A stretch of 64,000 bases of DNA. Source: Chrysoperla carnea (Eukaryota; Arthropoda; Insecta; Neuroptera; Chrysopidae). The stretch lies in assembly GCF_905475395.1 (NCBI RefSeq), contig NC_058338.1, positions 71,187,435-71,251,434 on the forward strand. Direction: 5' to 3'. The position numbers and the translations under genes were made by a program. The notes below the pieces were generated by a model that searched no databases, had not been told where the DNA came from, and worked only from the letters and a program-made list of their open reading frames with translations. Of the stretch, positions 48,594 to 61,001 are shown piece after piece; positions within the stretch are counted from its first letter, which is position 1; each line of letters begins with the position of its first letter.

Positions 48594-51500
48594 TCACGCT
48601 AACATAGCAACATTTAATGTATCGGTTTGTTGTTGTTGAACATCAGATATTCGAAGTGTACCAGAAAATCTACTTTGCATTGCTATCCGTTCCATTACAC
48701 ATGATGCAGATAATCGTGCTTCTGCATCGTGATCCCAACATTCTTCCATTGTATCGCATAGCATTGACATGCCCTAAAATCATACATTTTTAGTGTTAAA
48801 AATAGCGAACTATTAAGCAACTGTTTAATCTTCCGGCCTCAAATCCCCTCAATATGCTTAATAAATTATTCTTTTGAATGTCGAAATTGATGATCCCAAC
48901 AAAGTTTTCAGTCTTTATAATATTGAATTTTTACGTGGGATAATCTCAAAATCAATAAAAATAATAATGAATCGCAAGGGAATTTTAAATAAATAGCTTG
49001 ATTTTTTTTATATGAAGTTGGGCTAAGAAAGTTTTAGGCGGGGTTGCCCGATTATTTAAATAAATAAATGACTTCAAAAGTAGGCATATTTAACATTGGT
49101 TTTATGATAAAACCGTAGATGGATGATATGTTTTCATAGCATTCTCCAAAAGTAGGTGGTGGAAAAAAAAAAAACTATTTCAATAAAAGTTAAAACCTTA
49201 ATAAATTATTAAAAACAAACAAACTCGTTGTGCCCGACTAATCAACGATGTATAAGCACGGTAGTGGGGACACAAACTTAAAAAATATATTTTTTCAATT
49301 TTGGTGGTGACTTATGTTATAACTTAACAATATAAGACGAAAAGTAAGAATAAAATTTTTCGATATTCGGAGTAATTTTCAAAATATCGAAAATTGAAAA
49401 TTTGGTTTCATTATTTAGCTTTCGATATTTCGAAAACCAAGGCACTTATTTTTAGTCTACATCGTAGACTAAAAATAAGAATAAAATTTAGAAATGTAGA
49501 CTTTACATTAATAGGGACGAAGAGATAGAGGCGTGTTCTGCTCGTGATATGTAGCCTTTCCAATTTTGTTATCATTATGTAAAGGGGGTGTGAAAATTAC
49601 ACTATTTAATTAAAACTCCAAACTTATCAGTTCTTACATTATTATTAACAGATGTGCATAAATTGTATCTCCTTCACCCTAATTTAAGAAATGTCAAAAG
49701 AAAAATTATGATTTTTTTAATTTCTTTTTTTCACTCCTTAGACAAGACCTGGTCATCCGCCCACATCAATTATCACTTCTTAGGTGACGTAAATTATATG
49801 GGAAAAAGTACGGACATATTACATGTCATGAGCAGATTTTCACCTTCACCCTCACATCCTCCGCCCCCACATCAGTGATTTTATCCGCCATTATCAGAAC
49901 ACGTCTCTATCTCTTAGTCTTTTAAAGATACAACAAAATTCAAAGTTGAAAATAAGGAACAAAAAATTTCAACTCTAAATCTAAAATTGCCTTGGTGCTC
50001 GTAATACCTAAAACATTTATGAGTAATGAAAGATAAAAGATTTTCTGAGAGAGGAAGACAACAAAAGAGCGATATTCTTGAGAAACTGTGCCAATCAAAA
50101 AACCCTCTAAACAGTTAAAACGCCTAAAGACACATCCCGAAGCTGGCTTTTATGAGATTGCGTGTCTTTATCAGGTAGCTCTCCAAATTGCAATCAGATC
50201 TTATTCTTCATAAAAGAAAACTTTGTTTAATCTAGACAAAAATTAATTAACAGCCGATGGGGAAGTATATTATCTTAGGTTATGGTATAATAAATCCGTC
50301 TAGCTTATTCAGTCATTATGTTAAAGAAAATTAATGTCTTACTGGATGCATTCTCCATTCTGATTTTATTGTTGGCCGCACTTTTCTTTGTACAACAGCT
50401 TCTTGCATATCTTCAAGTGTTGGAAGTTGGCCGACTTCCTCTTCTAAAGGTAAATGATATTCTTTGAGAGTTGCCGAGGTGACTGTACATCTTGATGCCA
50501 ATTCCCATAACACTAAACCGCATGCATACATATCTATTCGCAAAAATGAATCCCTTGTGAAATTAATAGCTCCTTCTAACACTTCTGGTGCCATATATCT
50601 TCGTGTACCCACCTACAACGTATGTAATTAATCATATTTAATAAATTTTAATAGGATCTTAAAAGTTATTATGTAAATAAATACATGAAATAAACTGATA
50701 TAAAATAAATAATAGTTGAAAAAACTAAAAATCCACGCTTTTATAACTAGCTGACCTAAAAAGTAGAAAATAAGTTCGAAAAAAAATGACTAAGAAAAAA
50801 GCTTGTGGTGTTTATCGTAAAAATTGCGTTGGGTTTATTGGTAGATATTGGTAAAAGTAAAGTTATTATAAAATACAGTAGAACCTCGATAACTTAAACC
50901 TCGGTAAAAACCTCTGTTACTTCAAAAAATACTATGTTCCCTTCCCATCAGAGCCCAAAACCTCTATAACTTAAAATACGCAACCTCTATAACTTAAATA
51001 AATAATCTCTGTATAGGCCCTCAGTAACTCATAGAAACATGTACATACCTCTATATTAACTAGGGTACATAGAAACATGTACATACCTCTATATTAACCT
51101 TTACCTAACATAGACCCTTGATAACTTAAAACCTCTATAACTTAAAATATTTTGTGTTTCCCTTGGACTTTAACTTATCGAGGTTCTACTGTATCTTAAA
51201 AAGTACCCCATGCTTTTTTAAAGATAAAATGAATTTTTTCTTAGTCTTTTTTTTCTTAGAACCATTAGGTGGACTGGTAATTTCGTAGGCTGGCGCATAG
51301 ATGGCGCTTCTGTGTTAAATCCATATTATTTTTAGATAATCCTAACCTTTAAAAGACATGTGTTCAAATTTGACAGCTGTCGTACTATTAGTCTGTGAGA
51401 TAAATCATTTTGAGTGAAGCAACTAGCTGTTTCATTAAGACAATGCACCGCCATGTCTCAAATCAATGATAACGATGATAAAATTGCATGAATTGGGCTT

Positions 51501-54500
51501 CGTATTACTTTCGCATCCACCGTATACTCTTATCTCAGATCTCTAGAGAATGCTCATCGGAAACAGATTTTGCGCCGATGAATAGGTAGGTCATCGCCAA
51601 AACCGAAGCCTCGAAATCAAAAAAATGTTTTACTATGTTAGCCTACGAACTTTTCAGCCCAACTGATATTATTTATTTTTGCTTTTTTAGTCTTTAACGA
51701 TGATAATTAGTGTTAAATCGTTAATCCTGAAGCTTCTGGTCAGGGTAATCGAACTAACTTATTAAATTATTTTCTTGTCATCGGTCCTTGATAAGTGTGC
51801 GAAGTTACAACTCAATCCGACGTTTTCAAGTGGATGAAAATCACGGTCAAAGATTTCGTTACATAGATACATAATAAGCTAATAAAAGTGTGTTAAAAAT
51901 AGTCTTATTTAATAAAAATCATTTGTCATTTGTAAGGATATAAAAAAAAATTAATAAAACTCACTTGACCATGCGTATCACCGCAAGGTTGTCCAGGTTG
52001 AAAAATTAAAGCAAGACCAAAATCTGCAATACACGCAGTCAAATCAGATTTGAGTAAGACATTTTTACTCTTAAAATCTCTGTGTGCTACTGCTGGTTTA
52101 TAACCATCCGATTTACTAGCTTGAATTTCTTCATGTAAAAACATTAAGCCTCTGGACATTGTTTCAGCAATACGGCACAGTTGTGACCATGTTAATACAT
52201 TTGATTTAAGGAAATCACATAAGGAACCTTTTTCATGGTAAGCAGTAATCAACCAAAATTCTGCATGTAAATTATCGCCACGTTTTTCGGCTCCAATATA
52301 TTGTAATATATTTGGATGACAACTCATTCTTGGTAACTGAAATATTTCTTGTTCCGATATCCAAGATTGTTTATCCTTAAATTAATAATTTTTATTTTTA
52401 ATTATACTTTCAATTACATACAAAGTTTTATTTTTCCATTTACAAATTTCGGCAAAGTTGAGAGAAATGAATTTTGTCTATCCTTTCCTTTTATTGAATC
52501 TTGCAATGTGGTGGAAGTGAGAGTAAACGAATAATCAGCCATGTACTAAAGTTTTCACATAGCGGACAAGTTAAAGCTGCTGAATTTAAGGATGTACGAG
52601 CACCAAGACAATTTTAAATAACAAGCTTGATTTTTTTAAGTATTAATTTGGATTAAGTTTAAATCAATTCTGAAAATTTAAGGGGGGGGGGGGCGATATT
52701 TCGAAAACCAAGGCAGATATCGAAAAATTATATTCTTATTTTTCGTCTAAGTTAAAACAAAATTCACCACCAAAGTTGAAAATAAGGTACAAATAATTTC
52801 AACACAAAATCTAAAATTGCCTTGGGGCTCGTACTACCTTAAATATTATTTACCTAATTTTACATATTAGCGAGGAAAAATACTTCAAAGTTACATTCGT
52901 TAAACTCTAATAAGTAATTAGGAAAAAGCATTAAATAAAATGCAATGAATTTTACGTACGAAACCAAACGGATACTAGGTTTTAATGCTTTGACTTATTC
53001 TCTTCTGTGCGAAAATTTGTAAATAGAATGAAATCAATAATTAAACAAATAGTTTTTACTTGAATTGGGAATATTTTAACTGCTACTTCATCTGTTTTAT
53101 ATTGAGCTTTCCAAACTGCACCATATCGACCTCTAGCTTTCACTTCAATTAATTGAATAGGTCGTACGCCTAATCTTGGTGACGACGGTGCTGTAGGACG
53201 ACCACCGTCTGTTGGAATCTAATTTCAAACAAAACATCAATGTAATATACATAACAATGGTATAATTTTTGTATCAATTGATGTACCTCCATAAATAAAG
53301 TTAAACGATGAGGTCCATAGAACCAATAGACTCCACCGATAAGTATTATGACTGCTAATATTGATATTAGAACGTATACCATAACTATTTTCACTTGCAT
53401 TTGTTCTTCATATTCTGTTGTATCTATTGCTGCAAAATTATAAGAATACTTGATAATAGAGCTCTCCTTGAATGCAACCAATCTTTTGGAGACTGATATG
53501 CATTTTAGTTGCAAATAAAGATATAATTTTCATTCAATATTAAGGGCGGTAAGATTTCTTTGGCAGAATTCCTCTCATAATGAATGAATTCAAGATTTGA
53601 GACCTAAGCATTGGTTAAATAATCCTGTACATTTTTACAATTACAAATAACATATTTGTCATCCTCCATGAGAGTTTCTGCTCGAGAGTTCTCGAGACGG
53701 GAAAAAAAGCTCAACGCCTCGAAAACTCAAGAAATTATTACCATGCGCTGGGTAACTAAAAAAATGCTCGTATATAACACGTGACGAGTCTAAGTATCAA
53801 AAAAAGAATTTCAGTTAGTTGAGTCTACTACGCATAGAACGCTTAATCTTGAAAAATGACTATTAAGCCAACATCAACGGCGAATGAGCGTGTTTTCTCA
53901 TTATCGAGAAACATTATCACTAAAATAAGAAACCGTCTATCAGATGATGTTGTTAGTATTTCTGAAAGTCTAGTTCGAATTAAAATTTGATTTCTTAGTT
54001 GATTATTTTGCGGGTTACTAAAATTATATTGAAAATTATGATTTATTTAATCGAAAGACTGATGTTACATCACAGTTTTTCAAACATTTTAATTATTAAC
54101 AATTAAAATGTTTATTATATTAAGCAAGTTTTTATAGTTATCTAAATATGTACTATATAATTTTGTTAATTTAATTTAGTTAATTATTTTTTATTTAAAT
54201 TAAAGACTGTCCTGACTGTCGTACATTTGGCAGCCGAGTATAGTTTGTTTAATTTATTGTTTGTTGTTGATTTGTTAATTAATGTGCAATTTATGCTAAC
54301 TAAAAATTTATCATTTGATTTTATTGATCTATCAGTCTAATTAGTAAGTAATAAAGCAAAAATTTGAAAATTACATCGTATTCTATTAAAAATTTCAAAA
54401 TTTTTCGAGTAACTTGGGAATTTTGGTCGAGAAATAAAAAAGGTCGAAAAACAGAAACTTTACCATTCATACACACACCACATGTGCGATCAGCGAAGAT

Positions 54501-56593
54501 TCCCAAAGTATAGAAGTGATTTCATTAAGAGTTAATACTTTATACTTACTGATACCGAGTTTTGGAGGTTCCGTAGGTGATGGATCCCATGTAAAATTTT
54601 GATTACACATATCACCTTCACAACAACAAAATAGGTAACTCTTATTTGGCGACTGTGATTTTTCCACACATTCCGTCTTGTTATAACATTCAAAACTATT
54701 TAAAAAACAACCCTAAAAATAATTAATTTTGTAAATATTTTATTTAGTCGCTTTTCCGATCAAGTCTTGTACAACGATATCAATCATGGATTTAATATTC
54801 AACTATTAACGGAAAAAATAAAGGAGAAAAAAAAAAAACGTTTTCTTTCAATGCCTGTACTTACTTTCAACTTAATTGTACGTTTTCCATCACTTTCCAA
54901 ATGCCATACAACAAAACAATGATTTCGTTTTCCAGATTCATGTGGACTACATTCCTGTTTTTCATTACATCCTTGTCCAGAACCATTAACGCAAGTTGTT
55001 TCATTGTAATATTCACAATGGGTAGTTACAGGTACTCCACTTTTTGAATTTGTTATTATGGAACTATTGGCACCTATGAATAAAAGACTTTCTAATTATA
55101 AAGTAATTGATAAACTATTTTGAAACTACTAAATACTAAGAATCTACAGTATCCGTAAAGCAAAATAGACACGTATATACAGATATAAGGTTATAAAGGG
55201 GAGCGCGCATGGAAGTTTTTAAACAAACATATAAAATTAATTTTCTAAGTATGCAAAAAATTAAAGTCCGTTGATATTAACATTTGCACAGATATTCAAA
55301 TGTATGAAAGTCTAATTCATATAGTTTCTGAAGAAAGGGAAAATTTTAATAAAAATTAACAGCAAGCCTTGAAGCTCACACACAATAGTCAAAGAATATT
55401 GAAAGGACAGAAACAGGATACTGAAGAGAAAGCTCACAGCAGATGGTATGCCACAGATATTTCTTCTTTATTATAGTAGTAATTAAAGACTGAAATTCAA
55501 AATATTGTACAGCAATTTTTACAGTAAATTTTCGTTTTTAAGCAATTTTATCAATTTCAAAAATGAAGAAGTTCAAAATAGAGCAAGTATGTTAGTAACA
55601 ATGTATTCTGGTGATTTAGAAAAGTGCTTTTTTGATTAATGTATTTGACAGCGACAGTTCAAATCGGAGAGCCGCCCGCGATATTACAGGTTCTAAGAAA
55701 TAAAGAACTTAATGTGCCAGCTGCGCTTCAATAAAAACACTTCTGTAGGGTAAATTAGATAAGCGAAAAGTTTCAAACAAGCAATAGGAATGAGTAAACT
55801 GAATTTTTTCGGCAGTGGTATCAAAGTGTGTGTACAATTTTATAGAAAATTATATTAATTAAATTAAATATAAAAACACGCAGGCATGCAAATGGCAGTT
55901 ATGAAAAAAAGCCAATTAAGGCCAAGAGTAAAACTTAAATTATTTGAGCTCGTGGGATTCATCAAAAGCATTCACATTGAAATAAGTGTGATTTTTTAAC
56001 AAGAGTATAACTATAAAATTAAATTTATAAGTTTTAAAACAGTAAAAAAATTTGGCAGAAATCACATTTTTTTATTAACTTTCATAGAATCTTTTCATTA
56101 CATAGATTTTAAGCGTTCGTTTCTTGGACTACGATTTGTTTATTAATGTATCTTACTGATGGCAGCGGAATGGAATAAATTTGGTACTCTGGTAACAATA
56201 TCAACGGACAGTAAACAAAATACGTTACACTCCGTAAGCATGCAGAGGTGGTACAGAATTTATCACTTTTGATTAAAATTCATTAACTTTTATTAATTTT
56301 ATAACAAGAAATACTTCCATTGAGAGAACTTTATAATTAACATCATTAACAGTTTTTATTTCATAGCCTCCTGCTATCTCGTAATATTATTAATAATTAC
56401 AGTCTCAAATATTACTTAGAATAACTTCCTTACGAAATTTTTCGAGTACATAATAATCGAATAATATATGTACATATTTTGAATACATCTAAAAGCAAAC
56501 TTATCATAAAATGTTATCAAGGGATTTACCAATAGTCAATAGAAGTAAAATAGTCAAAGAAATAATCCAAAACATAACAATTTTGAAATTCAT
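48594..56593 (-). CDS. put: Activin/BMP type II receptor Ser/Thr kinase, punt (8 exons, 532 aa)
   Basis: Exons in reading order: 56530-56593, 54865-55073, 54550-54712, 53287-53429, 53060-53218, 51965-52375, 50343-50612, 48594-48773; phases agree. The product is a plasma-membrane receptor that binds activin/BMP-type ligands and phosphorylates type I receptors. Exon 1 is a signal peptide. Residues about 23-130 form the Cys-rich ligand-binding domain, ending in [10 protein letters not shown] membrane segment spans about 160-183 ([19 protein letters not shown]). The kinase follows: [11 protein letters not shown] loop, Lys 241 in VAVKIF, catalytic HRDFKSKN (Asp 346), DFG at 364-366 and [17 protein letters not shown]. 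The end of exon 3 could be seven bases earlier (the stronger GTAAGT donor is used). Exon 6 starts at 52375 because DKQSW continues the conserved kinase N-lobe. Length and order match human ACVR2A (513 aa) and Drosophila punt. Confidence 0.9.
48970..50008. mobile_element. TTAA-type MITE, family A, copy 3, with a nested element
   Basis: The inverted orientation of the copy at 8694-9222 is recognisable (TTTTATATGAAGTTGGGCT at the left, TTGCCTTGGTGCTCGTAATACC at the right). About 400 bp is inserted (49514-49918) with its own inverted ends. A near-perfect 35-base palindrome (49445-49479) sits beside the insertion. Confidence 0.65.
49514..49918. mobile_element. Nested MITE inside the family A copy
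   Basis: AGAGATAGAGGCGTGTTCTG near the left end pairs with CAGAACACGTCTCTATCTCT near the right end, one mismatch apart. Non-coding, about 405 bp. The open frame at 49654-49878 lies inside and is not a gene. Confidence 0.65.
50877..51191. mobile_element. Pogo/Tigger-like MITE
   Basis: The ends CAGTAGAACCTCGATAA and TTATCGAGGTTCTACTG are perfect inverted repeats flanked by TA, as in Tc1/mariner-pogo elements. The 315-bp interior repeats short CCTCTATAACTTAAA-like units and a 31-base tandem copy around CATAGAAACATGTACATACC. It lies in a punt intron. Confidence 0.8.
51265..51664. mobile_element. Mariner relic with terminal repeats
   Basis: The left end TTAGGTGGACTGGTAATTTCG and the right end ACGAACTTTTCAGCCCAACT are diverged mariner inverted repeats. 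Between them, short pieces resemble transposase: DNAPPHVSN and [16 protein letters not shown]. Only about 400 bp remains of a usual 1.3 kb, with broken frames. It lies in a punt intron. Confidence 0.65.
52591..52836. mobile_element. TTAA-type MITE, family A, copy 4
   Basis: TTAA|GGATGTACGAGCACCAAG at the left and CTTGGGGCTCGTACTACC|TTAA at the right define the family ends and the TTAA duplication. At about 246 bp it is the shortest copy and lacks the middle of the others. A 12-base G run lies inside. It is in a punt intron. Confidence 0.8.
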
Positions 56594-58144
56594 CGTTAAA
56601 AAACACCCAAAATTAAGTCATGAATTCAACATTCACGATTAACCTATTTGAATATAACATATAATATTAAACTAAAAAAATTATTTAATTCACGTTAACT
56701 TTTTTTGTATTTACATTAATAACAAATATATACTTTCAAAAAATAATTTCTGTATAAAATTTCAAATAAAACATATTTTAAAAAGTATTTAATAATGTTC
56801 GTGGTAACATTCTTAAATCACAATTTTTATTATTGAAAAATAAATTGTTGATACGCAAATAAGTTCTTAAAATTCAGTTATAAAAGTTCATTTTTGCCAC
56901 AATATTATTTATGTTTACACATATTTGTTAATCACATATTTTACATTTACATTTTAATAATTTCATGGCTAAAATTATTTTTATTTTATTAAAATGTTTT
57001 ATTTATATAAAGACAAAGTCTTTTTAATGGAATTGAATAACATGGCTGTCCTGTAAACATGCGAAATTCTCAAATATAAACTGGATTGATAACCACAAGT
57101 GACAGCAATCCAAGAATTCTGTTCATGAACATAAGCAATATATCTTGGATCCTCGAGTAAATCACAGACTATAGACTTGAATATATACCGATAATACAAG
57201 TTTTCCGTGTATTAAATAGGTATTAAAAAAATAATTGAAATTAACGAAACATAAATTCGATTGATGTTTCAAAAACCACAGTATTGTTAAATTTTGTATT
57301 ATTAATCTTGAAATCCCAGAAAATAAACTCAAATCAATAAATAAAAATTAATTGGTTTTGAAATAAAAGCAATAATCTATATTTCAAACTGAGTATGACA
57401 GCATTGTTTAACAAAGGGATTTTTTTTAAATATTCTGCCCGAATAAAAAAGTCGCAATTTAAAATAAAGTGGTCTATGTTAGTATTAACTATTTCTAGAA
57501 ACTATAAGAACTTTGGCCAATCTTTAAATTGGAAACATGGTCTAAAAAAATCCTAGCTTACGATTCTATTTTAAAAGAAACATTTTCAATGTTCTCAGCT
57601 TTTTTAAATGGTGGATAAAAAATTAAAAGTAAAAAGATATCACAGAATTAACAAAAAATTTTATAAATAAATTTTAATAATTTCCGCCATTGCAACATAT
57701 GCTAATGTTAGAATTGTTGTGAATTTAGAGGCTGTTAAAAACTTGCATACACAATAGTTCTGCCGTCTCGCTTCACGATGGAAGAATTTTTCAGCTGGAA
57801 GTGAAGAAAATATGACCCTAATTATATCATATTTTGCGATAATTTCCAATAGAAATGATTATATAATAAGACCTTAATTACAATACACAATCTGGTGCCA
57901 GAGTAAATTTATTTTGTAATGAGACCACCTCTGACTGATGCTTGGGCCAGCGTTGTCAACAAAAAATCTGTCTAGGTGGTAGATATGATTTAAAAAGTTG
58001 GTAGTTTTCAACAATTTCTGCTTAAAAGTTGGTAGATCTAATCTTAGATCTAGTTACTTTGAGTTACTCAAAGTTGGTAATCTACAAATTAGCTATCAAT
58101 CTACCAATTATACTATTTAGCAAACGTATTAAGTTAATTATATT

Positions 58145-58215
58145 ATAATTAAAAAGCTGGGTAGCTGTGTGGATATAGCATTGGACTATGAATCCAAGGT
58201 ATGCTGGATTATTAA
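58145..58215 (+). repeat. tRNA-like segment
   Basis: GGGTAGCTGTGTGGATATAG and TTGGACTATGAATCCAAGG resemble the D-arm and anticodon arm of a tRNA. The B box is not intact, so this is a SINE head or tRNA relic. Confidence 0.4.
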
Positions 58216-58338
58216 AAACCAGCTCCTCCAGTAACTCCAGTTCCTCATAACTCCAGTTATACATATGCCATAAATCACTATTCTGTCAGGGGGTGGGAAT
58301 TTAAATAATCATAAATACATCTCACTCTTTAATATCAT

Positions 58339-58695
58339 GTTCTCCGGTTACAAAATATTAAAAATATGTGCAAAAATGGCTTGGTTTATGTTAAAAGTTG
58401 AAACTTTTTAATAGGAGAACATGTCATATAGTTTATCACACTCATATTCTCCTATTACACAATATTAAAATTAGTATTTATAGAATTAAAAAATCGCTCG
58501 TTAAGACTTAAATTTGAAATTTTGTAACAGAAGAACATTTTGTATATTTATCCCCCTTTTTAATAACATATTCGCCTATTACAAAATATTTTAAAAAAAT
58601 ACTTATTTTGCTTGCTTTTTTGTTGTACATGTACTCTTCTTCTTCATTCTTGTTAAATAATTAAATCTTTTATAAGATTTTGAAATAGGAGAACA
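58339..58695. repeat. Three alternating hairpin-type repeat units
   Basis: The motif TTCTCCTATTACAAAATATT occurs forward near 58339, 58446 and 58568, and inverted (AATAGGAGAACAT) near 58410, 58520 and 58683. Each forward/inverted pair could fold into a stem. Units are 75-130 bases long. Confidence 0.6.
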
Positions 58696-58911
58696 TAATA
58701 TTTCAAAAAAAAAAATTATGTTAGTCCCAGTTTCCTACTTATGTCATAAATCACTCTTCCGCCAGAGAGAGACAGGGAGGGGAGAGGGAATTAAAATAAC
58801 ATAAAATATACCCCCCTCTCTTACTTACTTGTCGCTTTTGGTTCTCATAATAATTATCTAAAAAAACGAATTTATCTCAGCATAATAATATAATTAATAT
58901 TAATCGGGGTA

Positions 58912-58982
58912 ATGCTAGATGCGAACCGAGGTGCTCTGTAATCTGAGGCGACAGGGCTAGCCATTACTCCACCTTTGACATA
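58912..58982 (-). repeat. tRNA-like SINE head
   Basis: On the minus strand, GGAGTAATGGCTAGCCCTG gives an A-box-like start and CTCGGTTCGCATCTAGC a B box. Followed downstream by AT-rich sequence. Not a functional cloverleaf. Confidence 0.45.
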
Positions 58983-59952
58983 TTATAATTATCAATAATG
59001 TAATATACATACCTTTTACTCACCTTTTTTCAATAAACTTGTTTTCTTAAACTTAGTATTTATTTTTCTTTTACTGTTTTTTTTTCCTTACCCATTATGT
59101 ATTTCTTTTTACTCACCCTTTTTCAATAAATTTACCTATAAATGAATAATTGTAGTAACATTTTATTAAAAATATAGGTTCTGTTTGATATTCCTGAAAT
59201 CGATGAAAAGGATAAAAGGTAGGTATAATATTGAATAATAATAATTAAACCAGAAAAATTGGTAAAAAGATATTTTATTATATATATTTGTACATATTTC
59301 ACCTAAAATAAATATGATTGAATAAATGGTAATTTTATACAGTATAAAATCATTTTTGGGGGTAACGTTTTCATTTTTTCTAAATTTTCAACAATTTTAA
59401 CATCAAATTTCTTTTATCAGTTCCCTGTTAAGTTTTATTTTGGATTTTGTTGAACATGTTCTCCTAATACATAAATACAAAAAAATTCATGGATATAAAG
59501 CTAACGTCGAATAAATTAATCTTTTTTAGTCTATTGTTCGTCGCTTGTTCTTCATTTTTTAAGCATTAAAATTATGTGGTCTATCGCTGTTTATTTATTA
59601 TTTATTAAACAATTATTTGTTATTAAGTTATAATACCCCCATAATATTAGTTTCCAACATTTCCTCTTTATTCAATGTATATTTTAAGGAGTTATTGATT
59701 GTTCGTTTATTATTGGCAATTGATGGATTATAAATATTTCATATTTATTATTTTTTTAATTAATTCAATTCCTTCTCAGGTATGTAACTTCTTAGTAATA
59801 AATTATATAAAATGACTTCCTTTCTTTGATATTATACTTTAATATTCCGTTCTGTATGATTTAATAAAGCAATATTTATTATATGAAAATAAGTAAATTT
59901 CAAATGTTTTTGATCTGTTATAAAATCTGAAATGTTTCTATATTTTAAATTT

Positions 59953-60152
59953 ATAATAATAATAATAATAATGGGGTTTAACCTCCGTTTCTCTGACATA
60001 TACGCCTATAACAGAGGCCACCCACATCATTATTTGTTAATGACATTTTCATGTGGGTGGAGTCGGTTACTTCGTTCTTATCCAAGCGACGACAATGTGA
60101 TCAATTCTACCGCCCTCATTAATCATAATTGTTCACACTGCCGCTGCCTGGA
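59953..60152 (-). mobile_element. Retroposon 3' tail with (ATT)n end, copy 2
   Basis: It matches 35148-35395, including CCGTTTCTCTGACATATACG, CACCCACATCATTATTTG and GACAATGTGATCAATTCTACC, and ends (minus strand) in six ATT units. Lacks the 36-base AT-rich stretch of copy 1. The frame at 59932-60162 is part of this repeat and not a gene. Confidence 0.65.
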
Positions 60153-61001
60153 AATTTATTAAAAATTGATAGTTTAATAATTTTAGACGTGTAAAGACTC
60201 TTTGCGGAATTTGTAATTATCCTAGAAGAGTATTAAGTTTACTAATAAAAATAAAAAAAATAAATTTTGAACTACAAATCTACATAATGATATCAATAAA
60301 CCCACGCTTATCATTTAAACATTGGCGATGACATATAGACAACATGCGCAAGCGCAATAAAAGAGAAAAATTGTCTGCAATTGAATTAATGAAAAAAAAA
60401 AAAAAAAATTATTAATGTGAAATATTTATAAACCAACAATTGCTAATAATAAACGAACAATCAATAATTCCTTAAAATACATTGATTAAGGAAGTAAACA
60501 GTGGAAATCAATATTATGGGGGGCTAACTTAATGACAAATAATTGTTTAATAAATAATAAATAAACAACGATCGATCACATAATTTTAATGCTTAAGCAA
60601 TGAAGAACAAACGACGAACAATGGATTAAAAAAGATTTTTAATTAATCAACCAAGTGGGAGGCCAAATTACGTTAGCTATTCTAGCGGTACTCAAAGTTG
60701 GTAGAGTTGGCAACGCTGCTTGAGGCAAAGAATACAGAATACCTATTGAGGGTAGACGATTCTGATTTTAAAATAATAATTTTCCTTCTTAATTTGTTGT
60801 CAGTCTATGTTTAACAGGTCTGTAAATTATAAAAGTGACATTCGAGATTATTCATTTTTGGATTTTAATATATGTCAACTTCATTATCCAAAATATTACC
60901 GCGAAAATAAATGTGAACATGATATTACATTTAGAATATATCAGTTTTGTAAATTATTTATTTAAGTGATAAATGCAGCTAGTAATTATTTAGTTTATAC
61001 A

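Larger units (their letters stand above)
57950..60719. mobile_element. Composite block with hAT-like ends
   Basis: CAGCGTTGTCAAC at the left and GTTGGCAACGCTG at the right are inverted hAT-style ends, with similar flanks (CTTGGGC and CTTGAGGC). Both ends are followed inward by copies of AGTTGGTAGAT-like sequence. The 2.77 kb interior has no transposase. It contains alternating hairpin motifs (58339-58695), two tRNA-like segments, a retroposon tail (59953-60152) and an inverted repeat with arms at about 59490-59760 and 60405-60640. Confidence 0.5.
56594..61001. other. Spacer between punt and the DNA2-like gene
   Basis: A head-to-head gene pair lies on either side. No gene is supported. 57950-60719 is a composite block with hAT-like ends (listed separately). 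The remainder is AT-rich; promoters for both genes are expected near its ends but none is clear. Confidence 0.55.
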
